Positions 6,887 to 14,904 of a stretch of 39,231 nt of DNA are shown piece by piece; positions within the stretch are counted from its first letter, which is position 1; each line of letters starts with the position of its first letter. Under the pieces are notes generated by a model that did no database searches, was not told the DNA's origin, and worked only from the letters and a program-made list of their open reading frames with translations. The position numbers and the translations under genes were made by a program. The DNA is from Actinomycetota bacterium (GTDB taxonomy: Bacteria > Actinomycetota > Acidimicrobiia > Acidimicrobiales > JAMDDE01): NCBI GenBank assembly GCA_023489235.1, contig JAMDDE010000063.1, forward strand, positions 1-39,231. The letters are read 5' to 3'.

Positions 6887-7596
6887 GACCCATCCTCACT
6901 TGTGACCGACGTTCCAGGAGTTGGGAACGAATCGAACTGGTTACCTGGCTGCATAGGTCGAGCAGGGAATCCAGGTGCTCCACGAGTTGGGAGTAGTTCG
7001 AGCCCGACTTCTTCTATGGGTGGTATAGGTGGTTCAGCCGTCTTCAGCCGTAACGAAGAGGTCAGACGATCGAACCTCCCGAACCCTACTGCATAACCGA
7101 TGGCTTCGAGTACCTTGGCGTAGCGATTCGATGCCATCTCGAGTCGATGATAAAGGGTTTGCAGCACCGATCGATACTGCGATAACACCTTCCTCCCGGC
7201 TTCGCATACAGCCGCGAACTCCAACAACGCAGGGAGAAAGTCTGGGAGCTCTCCTGGGACGAGTTGGAATCCTGCTTCGTGGTAGGCATCTACCAAGGCA
7301 GCCAGAGCCATACCTCGTTGACGGGTGTCGCCTAGTGCATGATAGGTGAGGTGAAGGGCGTGCTGATCGTTCAAATCAAAGGTGGAGACGTAGTAAGCAG
7401 CCGCTTCCTCGAGCGGTATAGAAGCTAACCAGGTACGCGTATCCATCAAACAATCACGGGCTCGACTACTGGACAGGCGGCAAAGGGCATCCTCGACGGA
7501 CAAGAGATCTTTTTCGAACTCCTGAGCAGAAGAGCCGGGATAGCTGAGCAATACGGAGGCACAGCCAAATACCACCACGGCCTCATTTCTCCTCAC
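6883..7596 (-). CDS. narJ: Nitrate reductase assembly chaperone
   Basis: The 237-residue protein belongs to the NarJ/TorD-type chaperones that help insert the molybdenum cofactor and Fe-S clusters into NarG and hold the complex until it docks on NarI. The mainly helical N-terminal 170 residues include YYVSTFDLNDQHALHLTYH, with the DL-x3-x-LHLTYH-type motif of the family, and LPDFLPALLEFAA. The last 60 residues are Pro/Gly rich and less conserved. It overlaps narH by four bases upstream and narI by four bases downstream, so it is made as part of one narGHJI message. It is not expected in the final enzyme. Confidence 0.93.
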   Translation of the reverse strand: MRRNEAVVVFGCASVLLSYPGSSAQEFEKDLLSVEDALCRLSSSRARDCLMDTRTWLASIPLEEAAAYYVSTFDLNDQHALHLTYHALGDTRQRGMALAALVDAYHEAGFQLVPGELPDFLPALLEFAAVCEAGRKVLSQYRSVLQTLYHRLEMASNRYAKVLEAIGYAVGFGRFDRLTSSLRLKTAEPPIPPIEEVGLELLPTRGAPGFPARPMQPGNQFDSFPTPGTSVTSEDGS

Positions 7597-9266
7597 GGCA
7601 TCTCACCTCCAGCAAGTTTCCAAACAGGAGATGGCGATGCCTCGCCTACCCTTAGATGTTTTCTGCCCTTCGAGTCACGGCCGAGGAACAGTCCCTTCGT
7701 TTGCTCCCCAGATCGTGATTCATGTGATTCAGCACCTCTGGACAGGATGGCTGCTCCGCCTAGGAAGTGCAGAGCCTCATCGCTCGAACTACCTGGTGAA
7801 CCCAGAGCCTCATCGCTCGAACCGCCACCACTGAAGGAATGCTGAGCAAGAAGACGTCCCGCCTCCTCTGCGTGCGCCGGCGGTATCACGAACCGGTCCT
7901 TGTAACGCGCTATGGCCAGTAAATTGAAGAGTTGATCCAGGTCGTCATAGCTGAGGCCTACTTCACTAGGGTCGATAGTCGACTCTTCCCCAAGCTGCTT
8001 GGAGCGCATAACCGTTCGCACCGTAGCCAAGCGTCGAAGGGCGTTGGCCACGGGCTCGACTTTTCCTGCAGTAAAGAGGTTGGCGAGATAGGAGAGGGGG
8101 ATGCGGAGCTTGTCGATACTGTTGAGGATGGCATCTAGCTCAGAGCCGTTGTGATTGGAGTGGTGAACACGGGTTGTGGCATCGACAATTGGGGAGAGAG
8201 GTGGGATGTACCAAACCATGGGGAGTGTGCGATACTCCGGATGCAAGGGCAAGGCAACTCGGTGACGAACTATGAGAGCATACGTTGGCGATCTGCGTGC
8301 CGCAAGGATCCAATCATGAGGAATACCTTGGCGTTCAGCTTCAGCAGCTACTTCTTCATCGTTGGGGTCAAGGAACACAGATAGTTGCGCTTGGTAGAGA
8401 TCTTGCGGATCCGGAGTTGTGGCTACGGCTGTAACCCGGTCAGCATCGTAGAGCATCAAGCCTAGATAGCGGATCCTTCCTACACACGTCTCCGAGCAGA
8501 TAGTAGGCAGACCACTCTCGATACGAGGAAAGCACAGGGTGCACTTCTCCGACTTGCCAGTACGATGATTGAAATAGACTTTCTTGTACGGACATCCCGA
8601 TACGCAAAACCGCCAACCACGACAACGATCTTGATCGACGAGTACGATACCATCCTCTTTTCTTTTGTACATGGCCCCCGAGGGACAACTGGCTACACAT
8701 GAAGGATTCAAACAGTGCTCGCAGATACGCGGCAAGTAGAACATGAACACGGACTCGAAGTTGAGCAATACCTCTTCGGCCATGGACTCGATATTTGGGT
8801 CATTCATGGCTCGTTGAGGTGCGCCTGCCAAATCGTCTTCCCAGTTGCTTCCCCATTTTGGGACCATCTCCCTTCCCGTCAAGGCTGAGCGTGCCGATAT
8901 CGAAGGTGAGCTGGTTCCAGCAGGTGCATTGATCAGTTTTGCATAGTCGTAGGAGATCGGGTCGTGGTAGTCGTCGATGGTAGGGAGATCAGGATTCCAG
9001 AAGATCGAGGCGAGGCGACGAAGTCGACTTCCGCTGCGCAATGAAAGTCGTCCTTTGCGATCAAGGGTCCATCCTCCCTTCCAGTAGGCTTGGTCCTCGT
9101 ACCTGGCTGGGTAGCCTAGACCAGGTTTGGTCTCCACATTGTTGAAGTAGACGTATTCGGTTCCCGGCCGATTCGTCCAAGTTTGTTTGCAAGTGACCGT
9201 GCAAGTATGACAACCAATGCACTTGTCCAGGTTCATGACCATGCAGACCTGGGCCATGATTCTCAT
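7593..9266 (-). CDS. narH: Respiratory nitrate reductase, beta (Fe-S) subunit
   Basis: This 557-residue electron-transfer subunit carries four Fe-S clusters linking NarI heme to NarG. Cysteine groups are visible in order: CIGCHTC-TVTC (16-26), CEHCLNPSCVASCP, then CRGWRFCVSGCP, where Trp replaces one Cys as in the [3Fe-4S] cluster of other NarH proteins, followed by CTLCF and CSETC. The final 70 residues are unusual: a duplicated SSDEALG-type segment and a charged Ser/Gly-rich tail extend the protein beyond the roughly 510 residues of E. coli NarH. The start ATG shares one base with the narG stop (TGATG). Met4 (MAQVCMVM) is an alternative start. Confidence 0.95.
   Translation of the reverse strand: MRIMAQVCMVMNLDKCIGCHTCTVTCKQTWTNRPGTEYVYFNNVETKPGLGYPARYEDQAYWKGGWTLDRKGRLSLRSGSRLRRLASIFWNPDLPTIDDYHDPISYDYAKLINAPAGTSSPSISARSALTGREMVPKWGSNWEDDLAGAPQRAMNDPNIESMAEEVLLNFESVFMFYLPRICEHCLNPSCVASCPSGAMYKRKEDGIVLVDQDRCRGWRFCVSGCPYKKVYFNHRTGKSEKCTLCFPRIESGLPTICSETCVGRIRYLGLMLYDADRVTAVATTPDPQDLYQAQLSVFLDPNDEEVAAEAERQGIPHDWILAARRSPTYALIVRHRVALPLHPEYRTLPMVWYIPPLSPIVDATTRVHHSNHNGSELDAILNSIDKLRIPLSYLANLFTAGKVEPVANALRRLATVRTVMRSKQLGEESTIDPSEVGLSYDDLDQLFNLLAIARYKDRFVIPPAHAEEAGRLLAQHSFSGGGSSDEALGSPGSSSDEALHFLGGAAILSRGAESHESRSGEQTKGLFLGRDSKGRKHLRVGEASPSPVWKLAGGEMP
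7769..7823 (-). repeat. 33-base in-frame duplication in the narH tail
   Basis: CAGAGCCTCATCGCTCGAAC occurs twice, 33 bases apart, in the 3' part of narH. The spacing is exactly eleven codons, giving repeated Ser-Ser-Asp-Glu-Ala-Leu in the protein. It points to a recent in-frame slippage or duplication in a region that tolerates length change. Confidence 0.7.
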
Positions 9267-12200
9267 CAGAAACGCACCTCCTCCGAGCGTCGCCGAATTA
9301 CGGCTACCTCATCACGTTGTGAGCCTGTAGGACCGTAGTAGTTGAAACCATAGGAGAGCTGCGCATACCCTCCGATCAGGTGCGTTGGCTTCATCACGGC
9401 TCTAGTGAGCGAGTTGTCCGTTCCGCCATGGAGCTCGGACACCTCTGATATGGGCATCTCTATATGTCGATCCACAGCGTGGTACTGAAGAACGGTCCCT
9501 GATGGCACTCGATGAGTTGTAACCGCTCGGGCAACAGTGACTCCGTTTCTGTTGTAGATCTCCACCCAGTCGTTGTCTGCTATGTTCAATCGAGAGGCAT
9601 CCATATGGTTGACCCAGACCACGGGCCCACCACGGAACAAGTTGAGCATGTGCAGGTTGTCTTGGTACTCGGAGTGAATTGACCACTTGGAGTGCGGCGT
9701 CAAGTACCGCACGACCAACTGGCCCTCCCCTGCCTCTCCCGAATCGCCGCGGAGCTGATCCTCGAAGATCGCCAACATATCCAGGGGAGGACGGTAGGTC
9801 GGCATCCACTCACCGCACTCGGCAATCCAGTCATGATCCAAGAAGAAGTGCTGACGACCGGTCAGAGTATGCCACGGCTTCAACCGTTCGACATTGATGG
9901 TGAACGGAGAGTACCGGCGCCTCTCCGACTCGCATCCTGACCATTCCGGAGAGGCGATCACTGCTCGAGGCTGGGCTATGGTGTCGACAAAGCTAATTCG
10001 GTCTCCTGCTCGCTCATGGGCTAGATCAGCCAGACGGACTCCTGTTCTAACCTCTAGGTTCTCGAAGCCAGCCACGGCCAGACGACCGTTGGTAGTACCT
10101 GACATGGCCAGGATGGCCTCGCAGAACAGATCGTCACGGTCTACGCGAGGCCTGCCATCAGCTACCCCACCATGCACTAAGCCATTGCGCGAGCGCAAGT
10201 AGTCAACCTCCTCCCCAATTGGGAGGTGAACACCCTTAGTGGTAGCACCAAGTTCTTCGACCAGTGGTCCTAGGGAACCAAACCTATCGGAGAGGTGAGG
10301 ATAGTCCCGTTCTACCACCACCAACCGAGGCATGGTCCTGCCCGGTATCGGTAAGCACTCGCCTTTGCTCCAGTCGAGAGCTTTCCCTCCTGGTTGAGCA
10401 CACTCATCGGGGCTGTCATGAAGTAGTGGAACCGCCAGTACATCTCGACGAATCCCCAGATGCTTCACTGAAAGGCGCGAGAAGACGGCAGCCAGGTTGG
10501 AGAAGATGTCGAAGTCTGTTCGGGCCTCCCACGGAGGAGCAATAGCAGGGTTGAAGGAGTGGACGAAGGGATGCATGTCCGTGGAGGATAGATCGTGTTT
10601 TTCGTACCAAGTAGCTGCTGGTAGAAGGACATCGGCATAGATGCCGGTAGAGGTCATACGAAAATCGATGTCCACCAGGAGGTCGAGCTTGCCTACTGGA
10701 GCCGGCTCCCTCCAGATGAGTTCGGATGGTCGAGATCCTTCAGGACTTTCTCCAGCGGCAACAGCATTCTCGGCACCGAGGAGATGGCGCAGGAAGTACT
10801 CGTGACCTTTCCCAGACGAGCCGAGCAGGTTGGAGCGCCACACGGTAAGAACTCGAGGGAAGTTGACCGGGTTATCAGGATCGCTTGCAGCGAAATGTAG
10901 CCTTCCAGCTTCAAGCTCTTCTACTACGTAATCGCCGATCTCCTTGCCAGCTTTGCTTGCCTGATCGGCCAATTCCACTGGATTACGATCGAATGCAGGG
11001 TGAGAGGCTACCCAGCCCAACCTAGCTGCGTAAGCATTGAGGTCAGCAACGGTGCGTCCTCTGAATCGCCCGTCCCCCAATGGGGAGGACAGCGACTCCG
11101 CCGTAGCTCTCTCGTAACGCCATTGATCGGTAGCCAGATACCAGTACGGAGTGGAAGGCATATGACGAGTAGGGCGCACCCAGTCATAGGCGAAGGCGAG
11201 AGTAAACCAACCAGTGAACGGTCTCACCTTCTCTTGACCTACATAGTGAGCCCAACCTCCTCCGTTCACTCCCTCGCACCCACATAGCATGAGCAGGGAG
11301 AGGAAGGTTCTATAGATCTGGTCGGAGTGGTACCAGTGGTTGGTGCCTGCCCCCATGGCAATCATGGAACGACCACCGGATCTCTCCGCGTTGCTGGCGA
11401 ACTCCCGGGCTATTCTTACTACCGTAGAAGAAGGCACCGAAGTGATCGACTCTTGCCATTTGGGAGTATATGGAACCGAAGGGTCCTCATAGGACGAAGG
11501 CCAAGTACCCGGGAGTCCTTCCCGACTTACCCCATAATTGGCCATTACTAGGTCGAACACGGTGGTGACCCACTTACCGGCTATCTGTAGAGCAGGTACT
11601 CCCCTGTGCAGTATCCCGCCCCCTGCACCTTCTCCCTGGTCGAATCGGGGCAGGTCAACCAAAAGGGCCTTCCAGCCACTGCGACCATACAAGCTGAGAC
11701 TTGGTTGGATGCCGCCGAGGTCAAGGTTCCATCGACCCTTGCCCTCTTCACTCCAGCGGAACCCTACTGACCCATTAGGAACGACTGGCTCTCCGGTAGC
11801 GGAATCCAGCATAGTGGTCTTCCAATCCGCCCCCTCGCCCTCATCCCCGAGATCAGCAGCGGTGAGGAAGTGCCCGGGCACATATGCACCCTCTCTCTCC
11901 TCCAAGGTTACAAGAAACGGCAAGTCAGTATAGGTACAAGCGTAGTCTTCGAAGTACTTGACCCTACGTTCTCGGTAGAACTCGTTCAGTATCACATGCC
12001 CCATGGCCATGGCTAGGGCTCCATCGGTACCCGGCGCCGCAGCCAGCCATTCGTCGGCAAACTTGGTGTGATCGGAGTAGTCAGGAGAGACTACTACGAC
12101 CTTTTGTCCCCGGTAGCGAGCCTCGGTCATGAAGTGAGCATCAGGAGTCCTGGTCATAGGCAGGTTGGTGCCCCAAATGATCAGGTAACTGGCATTCCAC

Positions 12201-12949
12201 CAGTCTGCTGACTCGGGTACATCCGTCTGGTCGCCAAAAACCTGGGGCGACGCTATCGGAAGGTCAGCATACCAATCGTAAAAGGATAGAATCACCCCAC
12301 CCAAGAGAGAGTAGAACCGGGTTCCTGCTGCATAGGAGGCCATGGACATAGCTGGTATCACTGTGAATCCAGCCGTACGATCAGGCCCATAGGTAGCAAT
12401 GGTGTGAACATGAGCAGCAGCTATCAGCTCGAACACTTCCGACCATGACGCTCTCACCAAGCCACCTTGTCCACGTGCTCGTTTGTAGCGAGAGGATAGC
12501 TCGGGATCAGAGGTTATCTCTGCCCAGGCTTCCACCGGATCCCCAAGTCGCTTCTTGGCTTCTCGGAAGGCATCCAACAGCACCCCGCGCACATAAGGAT
12601 AACGAACCCTGGAGGGAGAGTAAGTGTACCAAGAGAAGGAGGCTCCTCTTGGACAACCCCTCGGTTCGTACTCCGGAGAGTCAGGGCCAACCGAGGGATA
12701 GTCCACTGCTTGGGTCTCCCAGGTGATGATTCCATCCTTGACGAACACCTGCCAAGAGCAAGAGCCTGTACAGTTCACCCCATGAGTCGAGCGCACCACC
12801 TTGTCGTGGCGGTATCGCTCCCGATAGAACTCCTCGGCTCCTCTCCCTCCACGACGGTGAAGCTCGCGACCATCGTTGGAAACAGTACCGGGTAGGATAT
12901 ACTTGGCTCTCCGAACAAGACCGCTGTCAGCAACCTGGTTTGATTTCAC
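9266..12949 (-). CDS. narG: Respiratory nitrate reductase, alpha (molybdenum) subunit
   Basis: The 1227-residue catalytic subunit reduces nitrate to nitrite at a Mo-bis-MGD centre. H56-x3-C60-x3-C64...C99 is the His-coordinated FS0 cluster of NarG (HGVNCTGSCSW, then RGCPRG). QTDVPESADWWN places the likely Mo-ligand Asp at about 243. The rest follows the family over the full length, including the C-terminal domain with VWVNHMDASRLNIADNDWVE. This is the membrane-bound, cytoplasm-facing Nar type, not periplasmic Nap; no Tat twin-arginine leader is seen. Start GTG 12949 is chosen as the first in-frame start; its ribosome site is weak. A promoter and operator lie about 110 bases upstream. Confidence 0.97.
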   Translation of the reverse strand: MKSNQVADSGLVRRAKYILPGTVSNDGRELHRRGGRGAEEFYRERYRHDKVVRSTHGVNCTGSCSWQVFVKDGIITWETQAVDYPSVGPDSPEYEPRGCPRGASFSWYTYSPSRVRYPYVRGVLLDAFREAKKRLGDPVEAWAEITSDPELSSRYKRARGQGGLVRASWSEVFELIAAAHVHTIATYGPDRTAGFTVIPAMSMASYAAGTRFYSLLGGVILSFYDWYADLPIASPQVFGDQTDVPESADWWNASYLIIWGTNLPMTRTPDAHFMTEARYRGQKVVVVSPDYSDHTKFADEWLAAAPGTDGALAMAMGHVILNEFYRERRVKYFEDYACTYTDLPFLVTLEEREGAYVPGHFLTAADLGDEGEGADWKTTMLDSATGEPVVPNGSVGFRWSEEGKGRWNLDLGGIQPSLSLYGRSGWKALLVDLPRFDQGEGAGGGILHRGVPALQIAGKWVTTVFDLVMANYGVSREGLPGTWPSSYEDPSVPYTPKWQESITSVPSSTVVRIAREFASNAERSGGRSMIAMGAGTNHWYHSDQIYRTFLSLLMLCGCEGVNGGGWAHYVGQEKVRPFTGWFTLAFAYDWVRPTRHMPSTPYWYLATDQWRYERATAESLSSPLGDGRFRGRTVADLNAYAARLGWVASHPAFDRNPVELADQASKAGKEIGDYVVEELEAGRLHFAASDPDNPVNFPRVLTVWRSNLLGSSGKGHEYFLRHLLGAENAVAAGESPEGSRPSELIWREPAPVGKLDLLVDIDFRMTSTGIYADVLLPAATWYEKHDLSSTDMHPFVHSFNPAIAPPWEARTDFDIFSNLAAVFSRLSVKHLGIRRDVLAVPLLHDSPDECAQPGGKALDWSKGECLPIPGRTMPRLVVVERDYPHLSDRFGSLGPLVEELGATTKGVHLPIGEEVDYLRSRNGLVHGGVADGRPRVDRDDLFCEAILAMSGTTNGRLAVAGFENLEVRTGVRLADLAHERAGDRISFVDTIAQPRAVIASPEWSGCESERRRYSPFTINVERLKPWHTLTGRQHFFLDHDWIAECGEWMPTYRPPLDMLAIFEDQLRGDSGEAGEGQLVVRYLTPHSKWSIHSEYQDNLHMLNLFRGGPVVWVNHMDASRLNIADNDWVEIYNRNGVTVARAVTTHRVPSGTVLQYHAVDRHIEMPISEVSELHGGTDNSLTRAVMKPTHLIGGYAQLSYGFNYYGPTGSQRDEVAVIRRRSEEVRF

Positions 12950-13066
12950 GACCGCCTACCGTCTCAGTTGTCCTTACCACCATGCACCTTCGATGAGAAG
13001 GCCGAACAGTACCCGCCCTCTATACACTTATATCTACTATGACCTGCTGGCCTTGCACCGAAGAAA

Positions 13067-13110
13067 ACTTTACTGGCAGTATATTTCCAATGTCAAACAG
13101 AAATATACTG
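13067..13110 (-). promoter_or_regulatory. Putative narG promoter inside a 10-base inverted repeat
   Basis: CAGTATATTT (13077-13086) and AAATATACTG (13101-13110) are exact reverse complements, 14 bases apart. Read on the minus strand, TTGACA (13096-13091) lies in the spacer and TAAAGT (13072-13067) follows 18 bases later, a good -35/-10 pair pointing to narG. One arm is upstream of the -35 and the other lies between -35 and -10, so a bound dimer would cover the polymerase site; this fits repression. Confidence 0.6.
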
Positions 13111-13212
13111 TGCCTCAGCAGTCAGTTGTCCGGAACGCTTCTGGTGGAATGTCAGCTACACACAGCTAACCTGGCGTCTACCTGGACGATGGCATGAGAT
13201 ACAGGAGACCTC

Positions 13213-13256
13213 AGCCATCGTGATGGCTTAAACTATGCTTTAGCGAGCAGTTTAAG
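13213..13256 (+). promoter_or_regulatory. Two inverted repeats upstream of the ligase gene
   Basis: AGCCATC-GT-GATGGCT (13213-13228) is a perfect palindrome with a two-base centre. Directly after it, CTTAAACT (13227-13234) pairs with AGTTTAAG (13249-13256) across 14 bases. They end 55 bases before ATG 13311 and are candidate operators for the ligase/hydroxylase unit. They could instead form stems in the RNA. Confidence 0.45.
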
Positions 13257-13310
13257 TCTTGCTCTGTCCACATAGAGCTTTACGACAGGGCTTGAGAGGA
13301 GGGGGAGAAG

Positions 13311-14903
13311 ATGAACTTGGCACAATTGTTGTCCTGGACAGCAGAGAGGCGTCCCTCTCGACGTGCGGTTGGGGGTCCTTATCCACTTACTTATCGAGAG
13401 TGGGATGCTTGGACCAATCAGCTGGCTAGGGCATTGACTATGCTTGGCGTGAAGACAGGTGATCGAGTGATAGCGTTCATGGCTGGTGGAGAACCTCTAG
13501 CCTCTCTGCACTTGGCCCTCCAGAAACTAGGCACAACTACAGTACCTCTGTCTACTCGTTACAGCGTCGATGAAGTAGCTTACTGTATTGGAGACGCAGA
13601 AGCCGTCCTCGTAGTGGAGGATGAGACAACTGCTCCAGTGGTTGAAGATGCGATGACGAAGTTGGAGAGGATTCCTGCCCGAGCCCATCTCAGCCTTTCA
13701 GCTCAGCTAGTATCGACAGGAGGAACTACCGAACATAGAAGCCCCTCCTATGCAGCTGGAGTAACCGATCTTTCCGCTATTGCTCTCGAGCAAACAGATG
13801 CCCCGCTTGGGGTTAACGTTGAAGACAACTACGTCAGCGTGATGCTGTACACCTCGGGTACTACGGGCAAACCCAAAGGCGTCCCTAGGACCCATAGGAA
13901 CGAGATGGCCGCCAGCATTGCTCACGTCATCCAGGCCAACTACTCAGATGGTGAGGTCTCCTTGGGAGCTATGCCGTTGTTCCATACCATGGGTATGCGC
14001 TCCCTTCTCTCCAGCATCATCGTCAGTGGCACCTGGGTACCTCAAGCTCGCTTCCAGGCAGAGGAGGCATTGGAGTTGATTGCCAAGGAGCGGATAAGCG
14101 CTTTGTATCTAGTTCCCACTGCTTACTGGTCCTTGCTGCACACGGACAGGCTGGGTGAGGCCACTACCGTCCGTAAGATTGCCTATGCTGGAGCAGCGAT
14201 GACCCCTGCGCTATCGGAACAGCTCGCAGCAGTTCTGAACCCGGAGGTCTTTGTCAATCACTTTGGCTCTACAGAGGTGTACACCTTCACCATCAACCCG
14301 GACGCTCGTGCTAAACCAGCTTGTGCAGGACGTGCTGGAGTGTTCACACGAGTACGAGTTGTCTCCCCAGAGGAGTCTGCTGGACCAGATGATCTGGTCA
14401 CTCAAGGGGAACAAGGCCAGGTCATTGTCTCGCTCGCCTCCGACGAGGCCTTCTCCGGTTACTGGCATCGTCCGGATGCTGACGCCAAGGCGCTCCGAGG
14501 TGGCTGGTACTTCACCGGAGACTTGGCCCATGCCGACCAAGATGGAGATCTCTGGGTCGTTGGCAGGGTGGACGACATGATCAACTCCGGGGGAGAGAAC
14601 ATCTACCCGAACGAGATCGAGGATGCCCTTGCTCGATGTCCTGATGTTGCAGACGTGGTAGTGGCAGGTCTTCCCGACGAGAAGTGGGGGCAGATCGTCA
14701 CTGCATTCATCGTACCTAGCCATCCCGAAGATGCTCGGGGTACCGTAGCCAGAGTTGAGGAATTCGTGCGGAACAGTTCAGGACTGTCCTCGCTGAAGCG
14801 ACCGAAGAAGATCATCTTGGTAGAGTCCATCCCCAAATCTGCGGTAGGCAAGATATTGCGGCGAGAGCTGACGGCGGGCAACTACAAGACAGTGAGCGGC
14901 TAG
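13311..14903 (+). CDS. AMP-forming acyl-CoA ligase
   Basis: This 530-residue enzyme of the ANL superfamily should activate a carboxylic acid with ATP and CoA. YTSGTTGKPKGVP (about 180-192) is the phosphate-binding loop; HFGSTEVY is the A5 motif; YFTGDLAHADQDG with GRVDDMINSGGENIYPNEIE is the hinge region; PKSAVGKILRREL carries the catalytic Lys near the C-terminus. The overall layout resembles 4-chlorobenzoate- and long-chain-acyl-CoA ligases, and the substrate (fatty or aromatic acid) cannot be fixed by eye. The start is certain: ATG follows GAGGAGGGGGAG by a few bases. The next gene begins one base after the stop, suggesting that the ligase and the molybdenum hydroxylase serve one pathway. 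Confidence 0.93.
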   Translation: MNLAQLLSWTAERRPSRRAVGGPYPLTYREWDAWTNQLARALTMLGVKTGDRVIAFMAGGEPLASLHLALQKLGTTTVPLSTRYSVDEVAYCIGDAEAVLVVEDETTAPVVEDAMTKLERIPARAHLSLSAQLVSTGGTTEHRSPSYAAGVTDLSAIALEQTDAPLGVNVEDNYVSVMLYTSGTTGKPKGVPRTHRNEMAASIAHVIQANYSDGEVSLGAMPLFHTMGMRSLLSSIIVSGTWVPQARFQAEEALELIAKERISALYLVPTAYWSLLHTDRLGEATTVRKIAYAGAAMTPALSEQLAAVLNPEVFVNHFGSTEVYTFTINPDARAKPACAGRAGVFTRVRVVSPEESAGPDDLVTQGEQGQVIVSLASDEAFSGYWHRPDADAKALRGGWYFTGDLAHADQDGDLWVVGRVDDMINSGGENIYPNEIEDALARCPDVADVVVAGLPDEKWGQIVTAFIVPSHPEDARGTVARVEEFVRNSSGLSSLKRPKKIILVESIPKSAVGKILRRELTAGNYKTVSG

Positions 14904-14904
14904 T

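Larger units (their letters stand above)
12950..13310. promoter_or_regulatory. 361-base divergent regulatory region between narG and the acyl-CoA ligase
   Basis: No credible gene lies here. It holds the narG promoter/operator (13067-13110), a palindrome AGCCATC-GT-GATGGCT (13213-13228), an inverted repeat CTTAAACT/AGTTTAAG (13227-13234/13249-13256), and the strong purine-rich ribosome site (GAGGAGGGGGAG) just before the ligase ATG at 13311. Confidence 0.6.

Noticed and set aside
12445-12895. Plus-strand open frames opposite narG
   Set aside because: They are in the complementary strand of a well-conserved gene and show no independent coding features.
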